Shown here piece after piece: positions 1-8,998 of a stretch of DNA of 64,000 nucleotides. The DNA is from Sneathiella sp. Its GTDB lineage: Bacteria > Pseudomonadota > Alphaproteobacteria > Sneathiellales > Sneathiellaceae. How positions within the stretch are numbered: position 1 is the first letter of the stretch; each line of letters opens with the position of its first letter. A model generated the notes under the pieces. That model made no database searches. It saw only the letters and a list, made by a program, of their open reading frames with translations, and had not been told where the DNA came from. Both the position numbers and the translations under genes were made by a program. The stretch is from the NCBI GenBank assembly GCA_002706985.1, contig PAKP01000053.1, positions 1 through 64,000 of the forward strand, given 5' to 3'.

Positions 1-473
1 CAACAGATATCGCCTATTTCGCGGCGGGTTGTTTTTGGGGCGTGGAAGCGGCCTTTCGTCAGGTACAGGGCGTTCGGGAAACGGTCGTTGGTTATCAGGG
101 CGGGGTTACCATCAATCCCAACTATCAGGATGTCTGTACCGGCCAGACCCAGCATGCCGAGGTTGTCAAGGTCGTCTTTGACCCCAACGTCGTGAGTTAT
201 GAAGATCTTCTGAATGTTTTCTGGCAAAGCCATGATCCGACCACACTCAACCGCCAGGGACCGGATATCGGTACTCAATATCGGTCTGCCATATTTTATC
301 GTGATGAGGAGCAGAAAGCGATCGCGGAGGCGTCCAAGCAGTCTCAGGGCCGGCGCGGATTTTTCCGCCGTCCGATTGTGACGGAGATTTCACCGGCACT
401 CGATTTCTATCCGGCGGAAGAATATCACCAGCAATATCTGGAAAAGCGGGGCCTTGCGACCTGTCATATCTGA
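1..473 (+). CDS. msrA: Peptide-methionine (S)-S-oxide reductase MsrA, 5' end cut by window
   Basis: Repairs oxidised methionine by reducing the S-sulfoxide, in the cytoplasm, using thioredoxin. The frame is open from base 3, so the true start lies outside the window. The catalytic GCFWG motif with its nucleophilic Cys is read at 27-41. It is followed by the VEAAFR and GYQGG segments and the later QYRSAIFY block, all typical of MsrA. The C-terminal tail contains the late Cys (ATCHI) that usually acts as recycling cysteine. The gene ends 18 bases before a convergent hypothetical gene. The family assignment is firm. Confidence 0.95.
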   Translation, partial: TDIAYFAAGCFWGVEAAFRQVQGVRETVVGYQGGVTINPNYQDVCTGQTQHAEVVKVVFDPNVVSYEDLLNVFWQSHDPTTLNRQGPDIGTQYRSAIFYRDEEQKAIAEASKQSQGRRGFFRRPIVTEISPALDFYPAEEYHQQYLEKRGLATCHI

Positions 474-490
474 CGGCACTTTGGCGGCGT

Positions 491-925
491 TTAGACCAGC
501 CGCTCCATGCGCCCGTCGAAACCCATAATTGTCGCCGTCAGGTTGAGGCTGTTATCGTAGGCCGCCGTTGCCCGGATGTGGGCGCGCTTCACGTCTGAAG
601 CGTCAACATCTCTGTCTTCTTGCTGGGCAAGTTGCTGTGTCAGAAATTGCGCAGAGTAGGGCGAATGGTCCGCCGCCTTCATGTCGCGCGCAGAAATGAA
701 AGTCTGCTGAATATCCCTTAACTGGACCGGCGCGGTGGATGGCTTCTGTGCCGTCTCTGAATTTGGCCGGGATTGCTGGCGTTCGGCCGACAGGTCCCGC
801 TCTGCTTCCATGCGGGCAGAAGCGCGCCTTGATGCCGCGGTGTTACGACTTTGAAAATATGTATCGCCGTCGTCACGCCGAGGGGGCAACGGGACTATAC
901 TTGCAATGGGCCGCGATATATCCAT
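491..925 (-). CDS. Hypothetical protein, 144 aa
   Basis: I do not recognise this protein. It is rich in Arg, Gln, Ser and Ala, with no signal peptide and no membrane segment. The middle (about residues 30-75) is low-complexity and probably disordered. The C-terminal half looks more ordered (a stretch around HIRATAAYDNSLNLTA). I chose the ATG at 925; a TTG lies one codon upstream. It runs convergent to msrA. The frame is clean for 145 codons and no better frame covers this interval, but coding status rests on that alone. Confidence 0.55.
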   Translation of the reverse strand: MDISRPIASIVPLPPRRDDGDTYFQSRNTAASRRASARMEAERDLSAERQQSRPNSETAQKPSTAPVQLRDIQQTFISARDMKAADHSPYSAQFLTQQLAQQEDRDVDASDVKRAHIRATAAYDNSLNLTATIMGFDGRMERLV

Positions 926-1151
926 CAATATCCGATCCGGGGCCGGTAATAATTTAAGGGCATTCGACCTTCATTCTGAGGCCGTTTGGCGGTGAGGGAT
1001 GGTGCGGATTCTCCATCATCCCGGAATCTGTCAGGCTACCATTATCGGAAACTCGACAATATTTCCTTAACAAGGAATAAAATTATCCAGAAAAATTAGC
1101 ACAAAATTACATGGAATGCAACTCTCGGAGAGGCTTAAGCCCGTGTAATCG

Positions 1152-1766
1152 TTATTTCTTTGTGCTCATTTCATCAATGCGCTTTTGCATGGAGTGCAGC
1201 TGATCCCTCAACTCCTGCATCATTTCAGCGGTCTGGTCGGCGTCCGGCTCCTTCGCAGACGCAGGCTTTTCATTCGACGTTTCGCTGTCTGTCCCGCCAA
1301 AGAAGGTCGGCGGCGCGAACATCCGGACGGCCTGGCTGAACATCTCCATGTTTTTGCGCCCCATTTCCTCAAACTGCTTAAACATGGGGTTTGCAGTCAG
1401 GTTGTCGGGCAGGACATCGCGCATTTTATCCTGATTGTCGGTAAAGGACCGCATGGACATTTCCAGGTAATCCGGGACTACTGTTTGCAATCGGTCGCCG
1501 TAAAAGCTGATGAGCTGGCGCAGGAAATTAATGGGAAGAAGATTCTGCCCCTTGGCCTCTTCTTCGAAAATAATCTGTGTGAGCACTGACCGTGTTATAT
1601 CCTCATTCGTCTTGGCGTCGAACACGACGAATTCGGTCCCCTCCTTGACCATCCGGCTCAAATGATCCAGCGTGACGTAAGAAGAGGTGGCGGTATTGTA
1701 CAGCCTGCGGTTTGCGTATTTTTTTATGACAATGGGCTTTTTGCCATCTGACGATTTATCAACCAC
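1152..1766 (-). CDS. phaR: Polyhydroxyalkanoate synthesis repressor PhaR
   Basis: Transcriptional repressor that senses polyhydroxybutyrate granules and controls phasin and PHA genes. The N-terminal DNA-binding domain is clear: IKKYANRRLYNT near residues 14-25, then TLDHLSRMV and FVVFDAKTNEDITR. A PHB-accumulation regulatory domain follows (LPINFLRQLISFYGD). The C-terminal third is charged, polar and probably flexible, with a final helix rich in Gln and Glu. The start is GTG at 1766, six bases after a good TAGGAG ribosome site. It is divergent from the PhaC-like gene and close to phaA-phaB, which fits its role. Confidence 0.93.
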   Translation of the reverse strand: MVDKSSDGKKPIVIKKYANRRLYNTATSSYVTLDHLSRMVKEGTEFVVFDAKTNEDITRSVLTQIIFEEEAKGQNLLPINFLRQLISFYGDRLQTVVPDYLEMSMRSFTDNQDKMRDVLPDNLTANPMFKQFEEMGRKNMEMFSQAVRMFAPPTFFGGTDSETSNEKPASAKEPDADQTAEMMQELRDQLHSMQKRIDEMSTKK

Positions 1767-1822
1767 TGTTTCTCCTAACTTATGTTGGAAGAGTTATTTT
1801 ACACCATTTTCGCCTGTTATTG

Positions 1823-1849
1823 TTGCAGTGCGCAAGTTTATTGTGCAAT
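1823..1849. promoter_or_regulatory. Candidate PhaR operator pair between phaR and the PhaC-like gene
   Basis: Two inverted repeats lie side by side in the divergent control region: TTGCAGTGCGCAA (1823-1835) and ATTGTGCAAT (1840-1849). PhaR proteins are known to bind TGC-rich inverted repeats, and phaR usually represses itself. The placement about 57-83 bases upstream of the phaR start fits autoregulation. The match is by eye. Confidence 0.4.
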
Positions 1850-2007
1850 GCCGTTCGTAAAAAACCTCTAAAAATTGAAAAATTACCTTTCTGTTCTGTG
1901 GATTAGCGCATTTCTTGGGTGTATATAGGCACGATGATATGCAATAATGGCCGGAATAATCAGGCCATGGCCTTTGATTGCCCGCCAAAGAAACTAATTG
2001 GCAGTTT

Positions 2008-3243
2008 ATGACTAGCACTTCGCAATTGACGCCGCAGCGCCTTGGCCCACGGCCACTGGCTTTGCATCTGGGGTTGGCAACGACAACCGTCGCCAGTTCC
2101 CTTGCGGGTTTGCCGTTTCATCGCCCGGAAGAGGCGTCCCCCCTGCCGCCGCTTCCCGATTCCTTTAATCACGCCCTGAATGCTGCGGCTGCAAATAGCG
2201 GCAGCGAAATGTTGCAGGCTCTGGCGGATCAGGGCAGCGAACTGGTTCAGGATATGATTGATGGCATTCGCCTATATCATTGCCATCCCTATCGGCGCGT
2301 ATCCCGTGATCGCCCGGTCATCTGGCAGGCCGGGTCAACCGTGGTTCTCGATGGGGCTCCGGCGGCTCCAGCAACGGCGCCGACAGTTCTTTTGGTGCCG
2401 TCCCTCGTGAATCGCGCTTATGTTCTGGATTTGATGCCCGGACGTAGCCTTGTTGATTTTCTCGCGGAATGTGGCATCCGGCCTCTTGTCCTCGACTGGC
2501 AGGCCCCGGGCGAGCAGGAACGGGGATTCGATGTGGCTGACTATGTAACGGAACGCATCTGTCCGGCGATTGAGTTTGTCGCGGAAAAGTATCCGGCGTC
2601 GCCATTGCATCTTGCAGGCTACTGCATGGGGGGAACATTCGCCGTTGCCGCCGCATTGCGGCAGCAGGAGAAAATACGCAGCTTCATTGCGATTGCTTCA
2701 CCCTGGGATTTTCATGCGGAAATTGGCGGGCAGGCGAAGATCCTGCTGAGCCAACGGGAAATGTGGGCGAATATCCTTGGTGGTTTCGGCGAATTGCCGG
2801 TGGATTTGCTGCAGACCTTTTTTGCCAGCCTGGATCCCAATCTCGGACTGCGCAAATTCAGTAAATTTGCTAAAATGGATATGTCGTCTGAACAGGCACA
2901 GGAGTTTGTTGCGATCGAAGACTGGCTGAACGACGGGTATCCTCTGGTAAAGGGGGTGGCCGCGGATGTATTCGATAAATGGTATGATCGAAATGAGCCG
3001 GGGCTCGGCAGTTGGAAGGTTGACGGTGCCGTTGTTCGCCCGCAGGATATAAAAATTCCGTCGCTTATTGCTGTGCCGAAAACCGACAAGATTGTACCGC
3101 GTCCGTCCGCCCTCGCGTTAGGGGCCGCACTGCCCGCGGCAACAGTCATTACGCCACCTTCCGGACATGTTGGGATGATGACCGGACGGCGGGCAAAAGA
3201 CGGTTTATGGCGGCATCTGGGGGACTGGATATTGGCGAATTGA
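2008..3243 (+). CDS. Short PhaC-like alpha/beta hydrolase (poly-3-hydroxyalkanoate synthase family)
   Basis: From the ATG at 2008 the protein has 411 residues (an in-frame TTG at 1978 is less likely). It has the PHA-synthase form of the lipase box, G-Y-C-M-G with nucleophilic Cys206, plus likely Asp360 (PKTDKIVP) and His387 (SGHVGMM) to complete the triad. The LDW motif near 162 is also typical. At this size it lacks most of the N-terminal region of the roughly 600-residue class I PhaC. Class III and IV synthases are this short but need a PhaE or PhaR-type subunit, and none is seen here. It may be a synthase, a PHB-related thioesterase or a depolymerase-like enzyme. Its position between phaR and phaA-phaB supports a role in PHB metabolism. 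Confidence 0.8.
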   Translation: MTSTSQLTPQRLGPRPLALHLGLATTTVASSLAGLPFHRPEEASPLPPLPDSFNHALNAAAANSGSEMLQALADQGSELVQDMIDGIRLYHCHPYRRVSRDRPVIWQAGSTVVLDGAPAAPATAPTVLLVPSLVNRAYVLDLMPGRSLVDFLAECGIRPLVLDWQAPGEQERGFDVADYVTERICPAIEFVAEKYPASPLHLAGYCMGGTFAVAAALRQQEKIRSFIAIASPWDFHAEIGGQAKILLSQREMWANILGGFGELPVDLLQTFFASLDPNLGLRKFSKFAKMDMSSEQAQEFVAIEDWLNDGYPLVKGVAADVFDKWYDRNEPGLGSWKVDGAVVRPQDIKIPSLIAVPKTDKIVPRPSALALGAALPAATVITPPSGHVGMMTGRRAKDGLWRHLGDWILAN

Positions 3244-3353
3244 GTTTTTTGCACGTAGGGGCAGAAAAAGGTTGCGATTGAGGACAACTAACGTTATTTC
3301 GTATGAAGGCTTGAAAAATATGAAAAGTTTCTCATGCGAGGTAATTTTTAAAC

Positions 3354-3359
3354 TATAAT
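3354..3359 (+). promoter_or_regulatory. Candidate -10 box for phaA-phaB
   Basis: A perfect TATAAT lies 31 bases upstream of the phaA start. No good -35 sits at 16-18 bases, so the promoter may depend on an activator or be weak. The surrounding 100 bases are AT-rich compared with the flanking genes. Confidence 0.35.
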
Positions 3360-3389
3360 TACAAAATCGGTAGATAGGAGAAACAAATC

Positions 3390-4559
3390 ATGGACGTTGT
3401 CATTACCAGTGCCGTACGGACGCCTGTTGGGTCCTTCAATGGCGCGCTGTCGCCGCTTTCGGCTCATCAGCTTGGCGAAATTGTTATCAAGGAATCGCTG
3501 TCACGATCCCAGACAGACGCGTCTGAAGTCTCCGAGGTTATCCTCGGCCAGATATTGAATGCCGGTGAAGGCCAGAACCCGGCGCGGCAGGCTTCTGTCA
3601 ACGCGGGGGTTCCCTATGAGGTGCCGGCCTGGGGTGTGAACCAGCTTTGTGGTTCGGGTCTCAGGGCTGTAGCGCTCGGCTATCAGGCAATTCTCAATGG
3701 CGATTCGCAGATTGTGGTCGCCGGCGGCCAGGAAAGCATGAGCCGGGCACCGCACTGTGCGCATTTGCGAAACGGACAGAAGATGGGCGCGCTTGAGTTT
3801 ACAGATACCATGCTCAAAGACGGTCTGATCGACGCTTTCCATGGCTATCATATGGGCAACACGGCAGAGAATGTTGCGGCAAAATGGCAGATCACCCGTG
3901 ATGCACAGGATGAATTTGCCGCGAACTCCCAGCGGAAAGCAGCGGAAGCACAGGCTTCCGGCCGGTTCAAGGATGAAATCGTGCCGGTGACAATCTCCAC
4001 CCGCAAGGGAGATGTTGTCGTTGATCAGGATGAATATATCCGGGGCGGCACAACGGTTGAAAAACTGAGCGGTTTGCGTCCGGCTTTCGCAAAGGATGGA
4101 TCGGTCACGGCCGGCAATGCTTCCGGCATCAATGACGGGGCGGCAGCCGTTGTCCTGATGACGGCAGATGCAGCAAAAGCCAAAGGCCTTACGCCGATGG
4201 CACGGATTGTGTCCTGGGCACAGAGCGGTGTTGATCCGGCCATCATGGGGACCGGCCCCATTCCAGCAAGCCGTGCGGCTCTCGAAAAAGCGGGCTGGTC
4301 GAAGGATGACCTTGATCTGGTTGAAGCAAATGAGGCGTTTGCCGCGCAAGCCTGTGCGGTGAACAAGGATCTCGGCTGGGACACGGACAAGGTCAATGTG
4401 AATGGCGGCGCCATCGCCATCGGACATCCTATCGGTGCATCGGGTGCCCGGGTTCTGGTGACTTTGTTGCATGAAATGCAGAAACGTGACGCGCATAAGG
4501 GCCTTGCAACCCTCTGTATCGGGGGCGGCATGGGCATCGCCATGTGTGTCGAGAGGTAA
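3390..4559 (+). CDS. phaA: Acetyl-CoA acetyltransferase PhaA
   Basis: Biosynthetic thiolase that condenses two acetyl-CoA to acetoacetyl-CoA, the first step of PHB synthesis and the entry to the ethylmalonyl-CoA pathway. At 389 residues it has full family length. The acylated nucleophile is Cys87 in NQLCGSGLR. The C-terminal His is in [11 protein letters not shown] and the second catalytic Cys is in [15 protein letters not shown] ribosome site precedes the ATG. phaB follows after 32 bases and ends at a terminator, giving a phaAB transcription unit. Confidence 0.95.
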   Translation: MDVVITSAVRTPVGSFNGALSPLSAHQLGEIVIKESLSRSQTDASEVSEVILGQILNAGEGQNPARQASVNAGVPYEVPAWGVNQLCGSGLRAVALGYQAILNGDSQIVVAGGQESMSRAPHCAHLRNGQKMGALEFTDTMLKDGLIDAFHGYHMGNTAENVAAKWQITRDAQDEFAANSQRKAAEAQASGRFKDEIVPVTISTRKGDVVVDQDEYIRGGTTVEKLSGLRPAFAKDGSVTAGNASGINDGAAAVVLMTADAAKAKGLTPMARIVSWAQSGVDPAIMGTGPIPASRAALEKAGWSKDDLDLVEANEAFAAQACAVNKDLGWDTDKVNVNGGAIAIGHPIGASGARVLVTLLHEMQKRDAHKGLATLCIGGGMGIAMCVER

Positions 4560-4591
4560 ACACTTACTTAGATATCTAAAGGGAGCAGATA

Positions 4592-5314
4592 ATGTCGAGA
4601 GTAGCAATTGTAACAGGTGGAACGCGAGGGATTGGGGAGGCAATCTCCATCATGTTACATGAAAAAGGCTATAAGGTTGCGGCAAACTATGGCGGAAATG
4701 ATGAACGGGCCAAGGAATTTTCGGACCGGACCGGCATTTCCGCCTATAAATGGGATGTCTCGGACTTCGACGCCTGCACGGAGGGCGTTGCCAAGGTCAA
4801 ATCCGACCTCGGTGCCGTTGAAATTCTCGTCAATAATGCCGGAATTACCCGTGACGGGACGCTGCATCGAATGGACCCTGAAAACTGGCAGAAGGTCATC
4901 GACACTAATCTCGGCTCCTGCTTCAACATGTGCCGGGTGACCATTGAGGATATGCGGGCCAATAAGTTCGGTCGTGTGATCAACATTGGTTCCATCAATG
5001 GTCAGGCCGGACAATATGGACAAGTGAATTACGCGGCGGCAAAATCCGGCATTCATGGTTTCACCAAGGCGATGGCGCAGGAAGGGGCCGCGCAGGGCAT
5101 TACCGTCAATGCGATTGCGCCGGGATATATAGACACGGATATGGTCGCGGCCGTTCCGGAAAATGTGCTGGCGAAGATTGTTGCCGGTATTCCGGTCGGA
5201 CGTCTCGGTCAGGCGTCGGAAATCGCCCGCGGCGTCTGTTTCCTCGCGGCGGATGATGCGGGCTTTATTACCGGCTCAACTCTGTCCATCAACGGTGGTC
5301 AGCATATGTACTGA
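4592..5314 (+). CDS. phaB: Acetoacetyl-CoA reductase PhaB
   Basis: NADPH-dependent short-chain dehydrogenase (240 aa) that reduces acetoacetyl-CoA to (R)-3-hydroxybutyryl-CoA. The cofactor motif TGGTRGIGEAI is at the N-terminus, NNAG in the middle, and the catalytic Ser...YAAAK further on (QVNYAAAKSGIHGFTK). The C-terminal FITGSTLSINGGQHMY ending is characteristic of PhaB rather than FabG. A GGGAG ribosome site lies before the ATG. It is the second gene of the phaAB operon. Confidence 0.94.
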   Translation: MSRVAIVTGGTRGIGEAISIMLHEKGYKVAANYGGNDERAKEFSDRTGISAYKWDVSDFDACTEGVAKVKSDLGAVEILVNNAGITRDGTLHRMDPENWQKVIDTNLGSCFNMCRVTIEDMRANKFGRVINIGSINGQAGQYGQVNYAAAKSGIHGFTKAMAQEGAAQGITVNAIAPGYIDTDMVAAVPENVLAKIVAGIPVGRLGQASEIARGVCFLAADDAGFITGSTLSINGGQHMY

Positions 5315-5342
5315 TTTTCGCGACTTTACGGCAAATTACGGG

Positions 5343-5384
5343 AATGGCATGATGCGGCGCGGTCGGTCATGCCATTTCTTTTTG
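5343..5384 (+). terminator. Rho-independent terminator after phaB
   Basis: A perfect 10-bp stem, AATGGCATGA with TCATGCCATT (5343-5352 and 5367-5376), closes a 14-base loop and runs into a T-rich tract. It sits 29 bases after the phaB stop and separates the PHB operon from the exporter gene. Confidence 0.85.
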
Positions 5385-5406
5385 TCAGTATTCTCGCGGT
5401 AAAATC

Positions 5407-6315
5407 ATGAACAAGCAGGTTGGGGGAAGAACGATTGCGAGTCTCTGCGGGCTTGGTGCGGTCCTGCTCTGGGCATTGTTGGCGCTGTTTACGGCTGGAA
5501 CGGCAAACATTCCCCCCTTTCAGCTGACGGCGATGACGTTCTTGATCGCTTTTTGCGGTGTGTCCCTGAAATGGTTTTTTTATCGGCAGGATGTCAGGAA
5601 ATTCTTTCGCATCCCGCCGTCTCTCTGGCTGCTCGGCGTTGCCGGATTATTTGGCTATCATTTCTTCTATTTTCTGGCCCTTAAAAATGCTCCGGCGGCG
5701 GAAGCGAGCCTGATCGCGTATCTTTGGCCCTTGCTGATCGTGCTTTTCTCAACCCTGCTTCCCGGAGAGAGGTTCTATTGGTTTCATCTCGTGGGGGCGC
5801 TGATAAGTCTGGCGGGCGCGGGGCTGTTGATCACCAAAGGAGCAGCATTCGAACTGCAGCCAGAATACACCGTTGGTTATATTGCGGCGATCTGTTGTGC
5901 GTTTATCTGGTCTAGCTATTCGGTGCTGAGCCGCCGGTTTGCGGCTGTTTCTTCCGATGTCATTGGGCTGTTTTGCGGCATTACTGCCGTTCTGTCGCTT
6001 GGTGCCCATCTGCTGTTTGAGACAACGTTATGGCCCCAGGATGCCGTGCAATGGCTGTCCGTTCTTTGTCTGGGGCTCGGGCCCGTTGGGGCCGCTTTCT
6101 TCCTGTGGGATCGGGGAATGAAACATGGGGATATCCAGTCCCTCGGCGTACTGTCATATCTCTCCCCCTTGTTATCGACCCTGATTTTGCTGGCGATGGG
6201 TGTTGCCAGTTTTTCTTGGTCGCTGATTTTTGGGTGTCTTCTTATTACAATCGGCGCGCTTGTGGGCTCATTGAATTTGCTGCGATCCTTGTTATCGCCC
6301 GGGAAATCGGACTAG
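5407..6315 (+). CDS. EamA/DMT family transporter
   Basis: Integral membrane protein of 302 residues, almost entirely hydrophobic, with about ten predicted helices arranged as two EamA repeats. The NAPAAEASLIAYLWPLL segment in the first repeat and GPVGAAFFLWDRGMKHGD in the second are typical of the drug/metabolite exporter superfamily. The substrate cannot be told from sequence. The ATG at 5407 follows the phaB terminator. The 3' end overlaps the convergent cupin gene by four bases. Confidence 0.85.
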   Translation: MNKQVGGRTIASLCGLGAVLLWALLALFTAGTANIPPFQLTAMTFLIAFCGVSLKWFFYRQDVRKFFRIPPSLWLLGVAGLFGYHFFYFLALKNAPAAEASLIAYLWPLLIVLFSTLLPGERFYWFHLVGALISLAGAGLLITKGAAFELQPEYTVGYIAAICCAFIWSSYSVLSRRFAAVSSDVIGLFCGITAVLSLGAHLLFETTLWPQDAVQWLSVLCLGLGPVGAAFFLWDRGMKHGDIQSLGVLSYLSPLLSTLILLAMGVASFSWSLIFGCLLITIGALVGSLNLLRSLLSPGKSD

Positions 6316-6755
6316 ATATCGCCAGGGTTCCAGTTTTTCGGCGCCATCTCAAACCCTGCAAATTCAAATCCGGGTGCAACGGTGCAGCCGACCAGGGTCC
6401 ATTCCCCTCGCGACCGGGCCGATTGCCAATATCCCCGCGGGATGACAACCTGTGGACGCTCTCCCGCCATTAAGTCGGTCCCCAATATCCACTCATCCGC
6501 CGGGGCGTCGTCCGCAGCGATTGTCAGGGTAAGCGGCGCACCGGCGTAATGGTGCCAGACTTCAACGGCGTCAACCCGGTGCCAGTGCGAATAATCTCCC
6601 TTCTCCAACAGATAATAGATCGCAGTGGAAAAGGCCCGTTCCTGATCCGGCAGCGTCATTTCATCGCGAAAGGTTTCTACGAAATGGCCACCTTCCGGAT
6701 GCGGCTGCATCCCGAGACGCTGGATGATATCCGCGGCCGTCAGTTCACTCGTCAT
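6312..6755 (-). CDS. Cupin domain protein, DUF985 family
   Basis: Small 147-residue cupin of the DUF985 type. The HPEGGHFVETFRDE segment near residue 18, the STAIYYLL strand, the SHWHRVDAVEVWHHYAG metal-binding-like block and the VIPRGYWQSA strand are the family's signature. Enzymatic activity is not established for most members. It starts three bases after gloB and is probably its operon partner. Its stop overlaps the convergent exporter. Confidence 0.85.
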   Translation of the reverse strand: MTSELTAADIIQRLGMQPHPEGGHFVETFRDEMTLPDQERAFSTAIYYLLEKGDYSHWHRVDAVEVWHHYAGAPLTLTIAADDAPADEWILGTDLMAGERPQVVIPRGYWQSARSRGEWTLVGCTVAPGFEFAGFEMAPKNWNPGDI

Positions 6756-6758
6756 CGG

Positions 6759-7529
6759 TCAGAAATTGTCCTTCCTGCGGCGGGTTTCGGCAAAGACTTC
6801 CACTGGATCGGCGCCTGTCAGAGCAAGTTCCGCCTGCAGACCCGGGTCATCGGCGCGCATGAAGGGGTTGGTTTGCTTCTCCTCGCCGAGGGTAGAAGGA
6901 ACGGTCGGGAGCTTCTTCTTCCGAGTCTCTAGGATCTCATTGAACCGCTGTTTAAGGGCGGAATTCTTGGGGTCTACCGAAAGGGCAAACCGGCCATTGG
7001 CCTCGGTATATTCATGGGCGCAATAGACCTTTGTATCATCCGGCAGGGCGCGGAATTTGCCGATACTGTGCCACATTTGCGCCGGTGTTCCCTCAAACAG
7101 ACGGCCGCATCCAAGGGCGAAGAGAGTATCGCCGCAAAATAACGCATCTGACTCCTCGAACCAGTAGGCGATATGCCCGACGGTATGGCCGGGAACCTCA
7201 AATATTTTGGCGCTTTGGCTGCCGAACTCGAAAATATCGCCTTCTTTCAACTGAATATCGATCCCGGGAATCCGGGCGGCATCATTTTTTGCGCCGACAA
7301 TGGTGCAACCGGTCTTTTCTTTCAGCTCTAGATTGGCGCCTGTGTGATCCGGATGATGGTGGGTGTTGATGATGTGGGTAAGCTTCCAGCCGAGCTCGTC
7401 CAGCTTTTTCAAGACCGGTTCACTGACCGCGGGATCAACGACACCGACTTGGCCGCTGACGGGGTCACGGAACAGATAAACATAATTGTCGCTCAGGACA
7501 GGAATTTGATGAATTTCCAGCTTGCTCAT
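6759..7529 (-). CDS. gloB: Hydroxyacylglutathione hydrolase (glyoxalase II)
   Basis: Hydrolyses S-lactoylglutathione to D-lactate and glutathione in methylglyoxal detoxification. It is a metallo-beta-lactamase-fold enzyme of 256 residues. The metal motif is THHHPDHTGAN (about residues 56-66), with further ligands in VPGHTVGHIAYW and FCGDTLF. The C-terminal glutathione-binding segment includes CAHEYTEANGRF and ends in the usual RRRKDNF. It is divergent from a methyltransferase with only 69 bases between starts. Confidence 0.95.
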   Translation of the reverse strand: MSKLEIHQIPVLSDNYVYLFRDPVSGQVGVVDPAVSEPVLKKLDELGWKLTHIINTHHHPDHTGANLELKEKTGCTIVGAKNDAARIPGIDIQLKEGDIFEFGSQSAKIFEVPGHTVGHIAYWFEESDALFCGDTLFALGCGRLFEGTPAQMWHSIGKFRALPDDTKVYCAHEYTEANGRFALSVDPKNSALKQRFNEILETRKKKLPTVPSTLGEEKQTNPFMRADDPGLQAELALTGADPVEVFAETRRRKDNF

Positions 7530-7598
7530 AATGTGCTCTTTCGGAATTTCGTGTTTTTGTTAAGTGTCCATTCTCATAATTTATGGCAGTATAACACT

Positions 7599-8363
7599 AT
7601 GATAAGACCTGATGTCATCGATTTGCGGAATTTTTACCACAGCCCTCTCGGGCAGATGGTACGCCGGACGATTGGCCGTAAAATCAGGCTGATGTGGCCA
7701 GACCTGAAGAACTTTCGTGTTCTCGGTTTAGGATATGCGACACCCTATCTGAATTCCTTCCGGTCCGAGGCAGAGCGGGTTATTTCCTTCATGCCGCTGC
7801 AGCAGGGAGTGATTCAGTGGCCGCGGGAAGGTGGAAGCCTTGTCAGCCTTGTCGATGAACGGACATTGCCGCTGCCTGATTCTTCGATTGACCGGATCAT
7901 CTGGGTGCACGGGCTTGAGAACACCACGGATGTCGATCCGATCATGCAGGAATTGTGGCGGGTGCTGACTTCAACGGGAAAGCTTCTGGTCGTGGTGCCG
8001 GGCCGGCGCGGGATGTGGGCCCGTACGGAGAATACGCCCTTTGGCTACGGCCATCCCTACAGTGACAAGCAACTCAACCGCTTGCTGCGGGATAACAGCT
8101 TCACACCCGGGGATCTTCAGGGTGCGCTCTATATGCCGCCCAGTAAATGGCGGCTTAACCTGCGGCTTGGAAAAGCCTGGGAGAATGTCGGTGAGAAATG
8201 GTGGGGCCATTTCAGCGGTGTCCGCTTGATGGAGGCGGAAAAACAGGTCTATGCCTTGACAGCCCTGCCGGAGAGGAAAGTGCGGCAGCGTCCGGTCATC
8301 CTGCCCGCTGCGCGACCGGTGATTGCCGGCAGAGAGGTCCGGCGGACCTCAAACGACGGCTAA
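7599..8363 (+). CDS. SAM-dependent methyltransferase, type 11-like
   Basis: I take the ATG at 7599 (254 aa), because upstream codons in this frame overlap gloB. The core contains VLGLGYATPYL (a degenerate SAM-binding loop) and FMPLQQGVIQWPREG. LPLPDSSIDRIIWVHGLE then matches the motif II/III region of Methyltransf_11 proteins, followed by LWRVLTSTGKLLVVVPGRRG. This is the short form commonly found beside gloB in alphaproteobacteria. The substrate is unknown. The stop overlaps the convergent metW by four bases. Confidence 0.8.
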   Translation: MIRPDVIDLRNFYHSPLGQMVRRTIGRKIRLMWPDLKNFRVLGLGYATPYLNSFRSEAERVISFMPLQQGVIQWPREGGSLVSLVDERTLPLPDSSIDRIIWVHGLENTTDVDPIMQELWRVLTSTGKLLVVVPGRRGMWARTENTPFGYGHPYSDKQLNRLLRDNSFTPGDLQGALYMPPSKWRLNLRLGKAWENVGEKWWGHFSGVRLMEAEKQVYALTALPERKVRQRPVILPAARPVIAGREVRRTSNDG

Positions 8364-8998
8364 TCTTTTTTGGACAACATGAAAATGCAGTCTGCGCCAA
8401 AGAAATTGGCAAAGCTGCCATAGGATGCGCGAGTCATGACCTGCCCCGATGCCTTGACGATGACCGATTGCTCAATCTTGACATCCATCTGTTCGCAGAG
8501 CGTAGTAAAATCTTTGAGCGTACAGAAATGAATATTCGGCGTTTCATACCAGGGAATATCCAGTGAATTTGTCATCGGCATCCGACCCTTGAAAGCGAGA
8601 TAGGTCCGGCAGCGCCAATAGGCGAAATTCGGGAAAGAGACAATCGCCCGCCGTCCAATGCGCAAAAGCTGTTCCAGCACGACATGCGGCTGATGGGTGG
8701 TTTGCAGCGTTTTGCTCAAAATAGCGTAATCGAAACTGTCGTCAGGATAATAGACAAGATCGGTGTCCGCATTTCCCTGCACCACCGACAGGCCGTTGGA
8801 AACGCAGATGTTCACGCCATGCTGGCTGAGCTCAAGCCCACGACCGTCGACATTTTTTGTCTCAGCAAGATGGGCGAGGAGTTGTCCGTCATCGCAGCCG
8901 ACATCCAGAACCCGGCTTCCCGGCTCGATCATATCCGCGATAAGCTGCCAATCGACGCGGATATCCCGCTTGGGCACAAATTTGATCGGATCGTTCAT
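8360..8998 (-). CDS. metW: Methionine biosynthesis protein MetW
   Basis: MetW (212 aa) is a methyltransferase-fold partner of MetX, needed for full homoserine acyltransferase function in several proteobacteria. The SAM-like loop [15 protein letters not shown] lies near residue 36, with [15 protein letters not shown] and [20 protein letters not shown] downstream. The last is the MetW signature. Its start overlaps the metX stop by four bases (ATGA), so the two are translationally coupled. Confidence 0.94.
   Translation of the reverse strand: MNDPIKFVPKRDIRVDWQLIADMIEPGSRVLDVGCDDGQLLAHLAETKNVDGRGLELSQHGVNICVSNGLSVVQGNADTDLVYYPDDSFDYAILSKTLQTTHQPHVVLEQLLRIGRRAIVSFPNFAYWRCRTYLAFKGRMPMTNSLDIPWYETPNIHFCTLKDFTTLCEQMDVKIEQSVIVKASGQVMTRASYGSFANFFGADCIFMLSKKD

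Noticed and set aside
3501-4643. Minus-strand frame of 380 codons opposite phaA
   Set aside because: Cys- and His-rich translation without domain signals; the plus strand holds a canonical thiolase.
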